NCBI GenBank assembly: GCA_049520515.1
Contig: JBEKPS010000009.1
Coordinates: 1 to 64,000, forward strand
Direction of reading: 5' to 3'
Length of the DNA stretch: 64,000 nucleotides
From: JAFAMS01 sp049520515
GTDB lineage: Bacteria; Vulcanimicrobiota; Vulcanimicrobiia; Vulcanimicrobiales; Vulcanimicrobiaceae
The notes beneath the pieces were generated by a model. It was not told the DNA's origin and did not search any database. It saw only the letters and a list, made by a program, of their open reading frames with translations. Shown one piece after another: positions 57,614 to 64,000 of the stretch (within the stretch, counting starts at the first letter, position 1; every line of letters begins with the position of its first letter). Both the position numbers and the translations under genes were made by a program.

Positions 57614-58902
57614 CGGCGAGCCTCGGACATGAAGGGCGTGATCGGCACGCTCGTATCGGCGCGCTCGAGGTATCGCCAAATTGCGGAGAGACCGGCCATC
57701 GTCGCACGCGTGCGAATGTCGTTACGATCGCCCGGAAACGTCGCGCGATACGTGCGCGGTTCCCCGTCCGCGACGAGCGCAAACCACACGAGACCAACCG
57801 GTTTCTCTTCCGTCCCGCCCGTTGGGCCTGCAATCCCCGTTGTTGCAATCGCGACGTCGGCGCCCAAGCGGCGCCGCGCGCCACGTGCCATGGCAATTGC
57901 CGTTTCGACGCTGACCGCACCGTGTTCGCGCAGAATGTCGGCCGGGACGTCGAGCATCGAGCGCTTTACGTCGTTCGTATACGCGACAACTCCACCGCGA
58001 AAGACATCGGATGCGCCCGGAACGCGCGCGAGCGCGTCTGAGATGGCGCCGCCGGTGCACGATTCTGCGGTTGCGATCGTTTGCCGCCGCCGCCGGAGCG
58101 AATCGACGATCTGACTCTCGACGGTTTGCGCGTCAACGCCGTAGATGCCGTATCCGATCCGCTCGCGTATCTCGGCTTCGATCGGAGCGATCATCGCCTT
58201 TGCGGCTTCGGTGGTGTCGGCTTTCGCCATGATCTTCACGTCGCAACGTCCACCATGCGCGAGCACCGCGATCTTCGGGTTCTCGGAGGTGCGAAAGAGA
58301 TCTTCGATGCGCCGGTCAAGCTCGGACTCCGGGATCCCGATCGTATGAATCGTGCGCGTCGTGATCGTCTGATGGAGCGAAAAACGCTCGACCAGCCACG
58401 GCACGAGCTTCTCCATCATCATCGCGCGCATCTCACGCGGTACGCCGGGCATGCCTGCGACGAATTTTCCATCCTCGCGGAGCGCGATGAATCCGGGTGC
58501 CGTCCCGTGCGGATTCTCGAGCACGACGCCGGGCGTCGGAAGCATGGCTTGACGCCGGTTGTTGTCGCTCATTGTGCGGCGCATCGACGAGAAGCGTTCT
58601 TCGATCGCACGCAGCGATGGCTCGTGCAACTCGAGATGCGTTCCGGTCGCAGCCGCAACGGCTTCCTTTGTCAGATCGTCGACGGTCGGGCCGAGGCCGC
58701 CGGTCGTGATAATTCCATCAGCGCGTTCGAGCGCGCCGCGCAACATCGCTTCCAAGCGCTCCGGATTATCGCCGACCGAGTGCTTCGCATAGACGTCGGC
58801 GCCGATGTCGGCGAGGGCGCTGGCGACGAAGGCCGAGTTGGTGTCGATGAGATGACCGAGCAGCAGCTCAGTCCCAATCGTCACAATCTCTATCGTGGCC
58901 AC
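57610..58902 (-). CDS. cinA: CinA-family competence/damage-inducible protein (nicotinamide-nucleotide amidase)
   Basis: Two domains: an N-terminal MoCF-like (molybdopterin-binding) domain, IEIVTIGTELLLGHLIDTNS and then TTGGLGPTVDDLTKEAVAAA, and a C-terminal NMN amidohydrolase domain (TIATAESCTGGAISDALARV, TGIAGPTGGTEEKPVGLVWF). At 430 aa it is the full-length form. Pyridine-nucleotide salvage fits the nadE pair upstream in the same operon. Confidence 0.95.
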   Translation of the reverse strand: MATIEIVTIGTELLLGHLIDTNSAFVASALADIGADVYAKHSVGDNPERLEAMLRGALERADGIITTGGLGPTVDDLTKEAVAAATGTHLELHEPSLRAIEERFSSMRRTMSDNNRRQAMLPTPGVVLENPHGTAPGFIALREDGKFVAGMPGVPREMRAMMMEKLVPWLVERFSLHQTITTRTIHTIGIPESELDRRIEDLFRTSENPKIAVLAHGGRCDVKIMAKADTTEAAKAMIAPIEAEIRERIGYGIYGVDAQTVESQIVDSLRRRRQTIATAESCTGGAISDALARVPGASDVFRGGVVAYTNDVKRSMLDVPADILREHGAVSVETAIAMARGARRRLGADVAIATTGIAGPTGGTEEKPVGLVWFALVADGEPRTYRATFPGDRNDIRTRATMAGLSAIWRYLERADTSVPITPFMSEARR

Positions 58903-58911
58903 AACGCGCTC

Positions 58912-59481
58912 CTATTCGAACCAGTCGGGATAGCGTACGCTGATCTGCACGTCGAATCCCTCGGCAGCCTCGCGTCCGGCCGCCTTTCGCGCTTCCGAAT
59001 CAGCGAGCGCACGGTTCTCGTTGCGCCGGGCGCGCAGTGCATCCATGAAGCGCGCAAACTTTGCGTCGAGGACACGCTGAATTGCGATCCGCCAACGCTT
59101 GCTGACCGCCGGCGAGACGCCGCCGGTCGAGACCGTGATCCGGGCCGGCCCGGCTTTCGCGACCGCTTGCATCGCAACGAAACCGTACGCAGGTTGATCG
59201 ATGCAGCACAACAGGAAATGATAGCGGTCGGCAAGTCCGCGCAAGCGCGCCGAGAGTGTGTCGTCGAGCGGCGTCGAGATAACGAAGAATGCGCTCGCGA
59301 CATCGTCATCGCGCAACGTACTCAGGTCGCGAATCCAGCGAACGTTCGCGCCGGCTTCTTCGAGCGAGCGCGTCTTCTCGATCGCCTCGCGATCGTTTGC
59401 CGGACCGATGACGACGCAATCGCGCCCTTCGAGGTTCAACCCGACTGGGAAGAACGCCGGCGGCAGCGGATCGCGACTAAT
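58912..59481 (-). CDS. precorrin-2 dehydrogenase/siroheme-synthase-like protein
   Basis: A CysG-N/Met8p-type Rossmann protein. FFPVGLNLEGRDCVVIGPAN begins the fold, and VISTPLDDTLSARLRGLADR and the segment ITVSTGGVSPAVSKRWRIAI are family-typical. The usual GGG of the nucleotide loop is GPA here, which is unusual. No ATG, GTG or TTG lies at the expected start; ATT at 59481 overlapping the nadE TAG (ATTAG), or CTG at 59466, must be considered. It lacks the uroporphyrinogen methylase domain. Siroheme would serve sulfite/nitrite reduction. Confidence 0.75.
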   Translation of the reverse strand: MSRDPLPPAFFPVGLNLEGRDCVVIGPANDREAIEKTRSLEEAGANVRWIRDLSTLRDDDVASAFFVISTPLDDTLSARLRGLADRYHFLLCCIDQPAYGFVAMQAVAKAGPARITVSTGGVSPAVSKRWRIAIQRVLDAKFARFMDALRARRNENRALADSEARKAAGREAAEGFDVQISVRYPDWFE

Positions 59482-60331
59482 AGTCGACCGGCCTGAGATA
59501 AAACTCGTTGATCGCGGTGTTGCTGAGCATCGCCGTCGTCGGTAGATGCCGTTTCCAGTGCGTCGAGTCGACGCGCTTACGCACGATCCGCACTTCTTCC
59601 GGCGCGAGACCCATGCGGACGATCTGCTGCTCGTCGAAACCTTGCAACATCGCGGCCAGAATTGCATCGGCTTTGAGGTATGTGATCCCGAGATCGCTTT
59701 CGTCGGTTTGATCGGCTTCGAGATCGGCGCTCGGCGCTTTGTCGACGATCGGAAGCGGAACGCCGAGGTAACGCGCCAGATCCCACACTTGCGTCTTGAA
59801 GAGATCACCGATGGGGTTGACAGGCGGCGTGTCGTCGGCGTGCCACGTGAAGTAGCCCATCATCCGTTCCGTCTTGTTGCCGGTTCCAATTGGAAGCGCA
59901 CTCAGCTTTGCGGATTGATCGAACAGCACGACCATCCTGACGCGCGCCATCACGTTGCCGGCCCGGCGCGCATCGACACCGGGTTCGAACTGCAGATAAC
60001 CATCGACCGCCGCCGTAATCTCGATCGTGCGCTCGTTGATTCCAAGCGCATCAATGACGAGCTTTGCGTCGTTCAGAGATGACGGACTCGATGATTTATA
60101 CGGCATGCGAATCGCGTAGACGTTTTCAGGCCCAAGCGCCCGTGCGCACAAATACGCAACGCACGCCGAATCGACACCGCCTGAGAGACCGAGCACCGCC
60201 TTCTTGATTCCGCGTCGCCGTACGAGCTCGTCGGCTAAGAATGCCTCCAGCCAGCGTGCCGTTACTTCGGGATCGCTCTTGACCGATGCGTATGGATCGA
60301 TCGCGGGAGCTTGAATGACGGGCAGCGTCAT
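59477..60331 (-). CDS. nadE: NAD synthetase (ammonia-type domain)
   Basis: NadE amidates deamido-NAD. The PP-loop is VLGLSGGVDSACVAYLCARA, followed by YAIRMPYKSSSPSSLNDAKL, GNKTERMMGYFTWHADDTPP and PSADLEADQTDESDLGITY, all standard. The 284-aa length is that of the synthetase domain alone. The gene upstream encodes a nitrilase-type amidase with NAD-synthetase-like motifs, and the two overlap by 4 bases (ATGA), so together they look like a split glutamine-dependent enzyme. Confidence 0.96.
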   Translation of the reverse strand: MTLPVIQAPAIDPYASVKSDPEVTARWLEAFLADELVRRRGIKKAVLGLSGGVDSACVAYLCARALGPENVYAIRMPYKSSSPSSLNDAKLVIDALGINERTIEITAAVDGYLQFEPGVDARRAGNVMARVRMVVLFDQSAKLSALPIGTGNKTERMMGYFTWHADDTPPVNPIGDLFKTQVWDLARYLGVPLPIVDKAPSADLEADQTDESDLGITYLKADAILAAMLQGFDEQQIVRMGLAPEEVRIVRKRVDSTHWKRHLPTTAMLSNTAINEFYLRPVDY

Positions 60332-61221
60332 CGGCGCAGCTCGCTTGCGATCTCGACAACGTTCGTCGCCTCGAGCTCGGCGAGCAAATCGGGGAGCACC
60401 GCATGAAGATCACCAAGCAACGGCAAGCCCGCGCGTGCGACGTCGATTTCCGAAAGATCGATGTCGGCGCGGACGATGCAGGCATCAAGCGGGCCGGCCG
60501 CTACGATCACTTCGCCGCGGGGGCCGATCACTTGCGAGCTTCCGGTCATCCCTTTGCCGCCCTCGAAGCCTGCGAGCCCCGCATAAACGATGAAGACGCC
60601 GTGCTCGCTCGCATAATTTTGCAGGAGCGAACGCCAGCGCCCGATGCTTTCCAATTCGCCCTGCTTCTGAATACCGCGTCCGGGCGAAGCGCTCGGGATC
60701 AAGAATAACCGTGCACCCTTGACGGCGGCAATCGTCGGAACGATCCCGTGCCACGCGTCCTCGCAGATCATGATCGCGGCACGACCGAACGCGGTGGGAA
60801 ACGCTTCTAAGCGTTTCCCCCGTGAATGGAAGCGTTCTTCGTCAAAGACACCGTAGGTCGGCAAGAATAGCTTGCGATGAACGTGGACGATCTGCGTAGA
60901 CCCTGACGGATCGAGCTTCGCGTACACGGCGCTGTTGTAATACGTCCCTTCATCGTTTTCAAAAAAACCGCTGACGATGTCGACCGGTTTGTGCGCGCCC
61001 GACGCGTGCCAGGCAGTGCCGAGTCTGCGTGCAAACGCTGCAGAGCTCTCCGCCAGCTCGTAGACGCCGCCTTCAAGAAAATAGCCGGTCAGCGCAGCTT
61101 CGGGCAGCGCCACGAGATCAGGCGGATCCTCGTGCAGCTCCTTGAACGCGTCGATCAGATCGCGAACGTTGGCATCGCGGTCGCCTTTGCGCGGCTTGGT
61201 TTGAACGATCGCGATCTTCAC
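60328..61221 (-). CDS. nitrilase-superfamily amidase, probable glutaminase subunit of NAD synthetase
   Basis: A carbon-nitrogen hydrolase of 297 aa. The Glu-Lys-Cys triad is in VALPEAALTGYFLEGG, HRKLFLPTYGVFDEERFH and IMICEDAWHGIVP. The segment LPTYGVFDEERF is typical of the glutaminase domain of glutamine-dependent NAD synthetases, and the gene is translationally coupled to nadE. A split enzyme in which this protein supplies ammonia to NadE is the simplest reading. The GTG start overlaps the lpd-like stop. Confidence 0.87.
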   Translation of the reverse strand: MKIAIVQTKPRKGDRDANVRDLIDAFKELHEDPPDLVALPEAALTGYFLEGGVYELAESSAAFARRLGTAWHASGAHKPVDIVSGFFENDEGTYYNSAVYAKLDPSGSTQIVHVHRKLFLPTYGVFDEERFHSRGKRLEAFPTAFGRAAIMICEDAWHGIVPTIAAVKGARLFLIPSASPGRGIQKQGELESIGRWRSLLQNYASEHGVFIVYAGLAGFEGGKGMTGSSQVIGPRGEVIVAAGPLDACIVRADIDLSEIDVARAGLPLLGDLHAVLPDLLAELEATNVVEIASELRR

Positions 61222-62651
61222 GGTACGGCCGCTGCCACCGGAAGATCGCCGCGCTGCGCTGCCATCCGCGTGCCTTCGATCCGCACGACCAGCTCTTCCG
61301 CTGGATACGTAAGAATCTCTGCGAGCGTGGGGTGCAGATGCGGGATGCGCACGAAATCAAAGACCGTTGAGTGAAAGTGCATGGCCGCGATCGCTTCGTG
61401 AATCAAGTCTGAGGCTTCGGGGCCGAGGATCTGCACGCCCAGGATGCAGCCGTCTTCGGGATCGGCAAGCATCTTTACGAAGCCTTTGGTCTTGCCGATT
61501 GAGATGGCCTTACCGTGATCGCTGAACAGATACGTCGCCTTCAAATATGGCCGGTTGGCTGCAGTGAGTTCCGCCTCGGTTTCGCCCGCGACCGCAACCT
61601 GGGGATCGCTGAAGATCGTGTGTGCCTTCGAGAGCGAGTAGTCAATTGCATCACGCGTTCCGCCCATCGCGTTGCGCGCTGCGATCTCGCCTTGCTGAAT
61701 GGCAACGTGCACGAGCGGATAACGCCCGGTCACATCCCCGATCGCAAAGATGCGCGGGTTCGACGTACGCAGTGTTGCGTCGACGTCGATTCCGGAGATC
61801 GGATGGTATTTCACACCGGCGCGCTCGAGCTGGAGGCCGGACGTGTTCGGTACGCGGCCGAGCGCGTAGAAAATCTCTTCGGCCTCGATCGCGTGCTCTT
61901 CGCCGCCTTTGCGGTAGACGACGCGTTTGAGTTTTCCATTTCGCTCGACGCGCGAGACGGTCGCCTCGCCGACGATGCGGATACCTTCGTCGCGCAGATA
62001 CCCCGTCAACGCCACCGCGACGTCTTCATCGACGTCGGTGAGAAGTCGCGGTTTACGAATGAGGATCGTCGTCGCGACACCGACCCGTGAGAAGAACTGG
62101 CCAAGCTCGACCGCAACGTAACCACCGCCGAGGACGATGATCGAGCTAGGCGGCGAGTTCAAATCAAGCGCCGCGTCGCTATCAATATAACCCGTCTCTT
62201 CCAGACCGGGGAAAATCGACGGAGCAACGACGCTCCCGGTCGCCACGACGAAATTCGAAGCGTGCAAGATAATATCGTCGCCGACCCGCAGCGTGTTCTC
62301 GTCGACGAAGGACGCCATGCCCTCATAGAGATCGAATGTCTCGAGTCCCTCGATCCTGTAGTCGGCGAAGCCTTTGATGACTTCTCGCTTACGTTCGATC
62401 ATGGCGCGATAATCGACGTGCGGCTCGGCCGAACGAACGCCGAGCACGTCCGACTCTCGGATGGCGTGCATCAAATCGCCGCTGGCGATCAGCGTCTTGC
62501 TCGGCATGCATCCGTTCAGGATGCAGAGGCCTCCAAGCGGACCAACATCCGCGATAGCAACACGCGCGCCGAGGTCGCGCGCGGTCCGGGCCGCGGCGTA
62601 CCCGCCGGAGCCGCCTCCGATGATGACAAGGTCGTAATTGTGTTCGGTCAT
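61218..62651 (-). CDS. dihydrolipoamide dehydrogenase-like flavoprotein
   Basis: A class I pyridine-nucleotide-disulfide oxidoreductase of 477 aa from the start at 62651. FAD loop DLVIIGGGSGGYAAARTARD, redox pair GGLCILNGCMPSKTL (CxxxxC), NAD loop IIVLGGGYVAVELGQFFSRV, second FAD motif RIFAIGDVTGRYPLVH and the catalytic HLHPTLAE at the C-terminus are all present. The mercuric-reductase N-terminal HMA domain is absent. It may be Lpd or another low-potential reductase; no E1 or E2 genes are nearby. Confidence 0.92.
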   Translation of the reverse strand: MTEHNYDLVIIGGGSGGYAAARTARDLGARVAIADVGPLGGLCILNGCMPSKTLIASGDLMHAIRESDVLGVRSAEPHVDYRAMIERKREVIKGFADYRIEGLETFDLYEGMASFVDENTLRVGDDIILHASNFVVATGSVVAPSIFPGLEETGYIDSDAALDLNSPPSSIIVLGGGYVAVELGQFFSRVGVATTILIRKPRLLTDVDEDVAVALTGYLRDEGIRIVGEATVSRVERNGKLKRVVYRKGGEEHAIEAEEIFYALGRVPNTSGLQLERAGVKYHPISGIDVDATLRTSNPRIFAIGDVTGRYPLVHVAIQQGEIAARNAMGGTRDAIDYSLSKAHTIFSDPQVAVAGETEAELTAANRPYLKATYLFSDHGKAISIGKTKGFVKMLADPEDGCILGVQILGPEASDLIHEAIAAMHFHSTVFDFVRIPHLHPTLAEILTYPAEELVVRIEGTRMAAQRGDLPVAAAVP

Positions 62652-62682
62652 GAGCTTTCGGGGGCTACCGCCTCTGCCTAGT

Positions 62683-63675
62683 CTATTTCGCGCGGTACGG
62701 TTTGGCCCCAAGCCTGTGGACACTCTCGATGTGCCGCACGGTTCCGCTTTGAGCGTGCATCAGGATCGAGTGCGTTCGTGCCGAGTTCCCATAGAAGCGT
62801 ACGCCGCGGACTAAGTCGCCGTCCGTTATGCCGGTTGCGACAAACATCAGATGCTTCCCGGGAGCCAGATCCTCCATGGTGAGGATGCGGTCGAGATCCC
62901 CGAAGCCCATGGCTTTGGCGCGTTGAGCTTCCTCGTCGTTCCGGGGTTTGAGCCGTCCCATGAATCCGCCGCCCAGACACTTGAGTGCAGCTGCCGCCAA
63001 AACGCCCTCGGGCGCGCCGCCGGTTCCCATGCAAGCGTGCACACCCGTGCCCTCGATCGCAGTCGCAATCGCGGCATCGACGTCGCCGTCCGAGATAAGC
63101 TTGATGCGCGCGCCCGCATCGCGGACTGCCGTAATCAAATCTTTATGACGCGGACGATCCAAAATGATGACCGTGATGTCGTTGATCGCGCGCTCCAGCG
63201 CATTGGCGACTGCATTCAAGTTGTCCGATACTTTCGCGTCGATGTGCACGTACGGTGCCGCACGCGGTCCAACCGCGAGCTTTTGCATGTATGAGTCCGG
63301 CGCGTGCAGCAGTCCGCCGCGTTCGGAGATCGCCATGACCGCAATCGAGTTCGGAAGCCCGTTCGCAACCAGATTCGTACCTTCGACGGGATCGACGGCG
63401 ATGTCGACCTCCATGCCGCCGCGTCCGAGCTCTTCGCCGATGAACAGCATCGGCGCTTCGTCACGTTCGCCTTCACCGATCACGATACGACCCGAAATCT
63501 GCATGTCGTTAAGCGCATCGCGCATTTTTTCAACGGCGGCGCCGTCGGCGATATTGCGTTCGCCGCGACCCATCCAGCGCGAGGCGTTGAGCGCCGCTTC
63601 TTCGGTTACACGCACAAAGTCGAGCGAATCCGTCGGATACTCGCTGACAAAGCGCGGAATCATCGTGGTCGTCAT
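62683..63675 (-). CDS. glpX: class II fructose-1,6-bisphosphatase
   Basis: GlpX hydrolyses fructose-1,6-bisphosphate in gluconeogenesis. The N-terminus is RFVSEYPTDSLDFVRVTEEA. The metal and lithium-sensitive motifs are GEGERDEAPMLFIGEELGRG and VEGTNLVANGLPNSIAVMAI, with later RPRHKDLITAVRDAGARIKL. The 330-aa length is standard. It is the first gene of the leftward operon running to the epimerase, and its upstream side faces the partial membrane gene at the window end. Confidence 0.95.
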   Translation of the reverse strand: MTTTMIPRFVSEYPTDSLDFVRVTEEAALNASRWMGRGERNIADGAAVEKMRDALNDMQISGRIVIGEGERDEAPMLFIGEELGRGGMEVDIAVDPVEGTNLVANGLPNSIAVMAISERGGLLHAPDSYMQKLAVGPRAAPYVHIDAKVSDNLNAVANALERAINDITVIILDRPRHKDLITAVRDAGARIKLISDGDVDAAIATAIEGTGVHACMGTGGAPEGVLAAAALKCLGGGFMGRLKPRNDEEAQRAKAMGFGDLDRILTMEDLAPGKHLMFVATGITDGDLVRGVRFYGNSARTHSILMHAQSGTVRHIESVHRLGAKPYRAK

Positions 63676-63782
63676 TTCTCGCTCCCTCCCCTAACCGTCG
63701 CTTCCCTATGCTTGCACGGGACCCCTAACCTGCCAAATGTCCCAAGGGAAGGGGACGCGTGCAACCCGAAACGCGTCGCGTC

Positions 63783-64000
63783 GTGGCCAGTAGAACCACT
63801 GTGCTAACTCCCTATCTGAGCAGCACCGGCATCGCCCCTCTCCTGATCGTTAGCGCAGCGGGTGCAACGCTCGGCTTCTTCGGATTTTATGCGTTCGTCT
63901 TGCGCGTGCGCGCGTCGGTCGCGGTCGATGAAATGGTTTTCTTGGTCGCCATCCCGGCCGGGATCGTCGCGGCGCTGATTGTTTGGAACGCGTATGCGCG
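63783..64000 (+). CDS. membrane protein, 3' part outside window
   Basis: From GTG at 63783 a frame runs open to the end of the window. It encodes two hydrophobic helices (STGIAPLLIVSAAGATLGFF and VFLVAIPAGIVAALIVWNAY) separated by a basic loop (VLRVRASVAVDE). The start is not certain; an internal GTG lies at about 63801. It is divergent from glpX. With only 72 codons visible no family can be given. Confidence 0.5.
   Translation, partial: MASRTTVLTPYLSSTGIAPLLIVSAAGATLGFFGFYAFVLRVRASVAVDEMVFLVAIPAGIVAALIVWNAYA

Noticed and set aside
58081..59496. A 471-codon open frame antisense to cinA and the siroheme dehydrogenase-like gene
   Set aside because: Arg/His-rich composition typical of a shadow frame, and both opposite-strand genes have clear family motifs.
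1..64000. CRISPR arrays, insertion sequences, rRNA operons
   Set aside because: No regularly spaced direct repeats, transposase genes or rRNA segments were seen on reading the window.

Overview
The window looks like chromosome of a GC-rich, diderm-type bacterium of the Terrabacteria side of the tree. The reasons are a cdaA-cdaR-glmM cluster, a floA/nfeD pair, a SigF/SigB-like sigma factor, and a type IV pilus operon ending in a secretin, which implies an outer membrane. Eremiobacterota/Vulcanimicrobiota (WPS-2) is my best guess from overall gene style. It is an inference; no 16S or marker tree is available here.

Layout. 1-2.7 kb is an accessory edge with nuclease-like genes (a 5'-truncated DUF262/HNH protein, a GIY-YIG protein, an HNH protein). 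It ends at the 5' half of a tRNA-Gln gene. 2.8-8.3 kb holds a small membrane protein, a LysM-NlpC/P60 hydrolase, the c-di-AMP/cell-wall cluster (cdaA, a very short cdaR, glmM), rsgA and rpsT. 8.3-12.4 kb encodes a class I PHA synthase and PriA. 12.4-23.2 kb is one long type IV pilus operon transcribed leftward (pilB-pilT-pilC-sigma-pilA-ccdA-orf-pilD-crp-pilM-N-O-P-Q). 23.3-27.7 kb has small metabolic and unknown genes plus five tRNA genes around tadA. 27.7-38.7 kb contains two housekeeping runs: phoH-ybeY-dgkA and corC-cdd-recO-ruvX-mltG-DUF1292-glycosyltransferase, followed by the floA/nfeD and rpsU-yqeY units. 38.4-46.2 kb is a pyrG-led operon with three glycosyltransferases, a copper-amine-oxidase-like N-domain protein, a peptide-binding protein and a HIT protein. 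46.3-51.9 kb combines methionine/cysteine metabolism with prfA/prmC/rpmE. 52-56.5 kb is a luxE-luxC-aminotransferase-oxidoreductase run. 56.6-63.7 kb is a leftward operon glpX-lpd-like-nitrilase-nadE-siroheme dehydrogenase-like-cinA-epimerase. The right edge starts an unknown membrane protein.

How genes work together. Genes are very tightly packed and mostly coupled by 4-base stop/start overlaps (ATGA, GTGA, TTGA and, unusually, CTGA). The most notable observations are four independent CTGA junctions implying CTG initiation; a 124-bp structured intergenic repeat present twice with a compensatory base change; a tRNA-Gln half at the accessory boundary; a sigma factor, a Crp-type regulator and a CcdA-like protein built into the pilus operon; a luxE-luxC-aminotransferase module that could reduce an acyl group to an aldehyde and aminate it; and a two-gene (split) glutamine-dependent NAD synthetase. 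I saw no CRISPR array, no insertion sequence and no rRNA.
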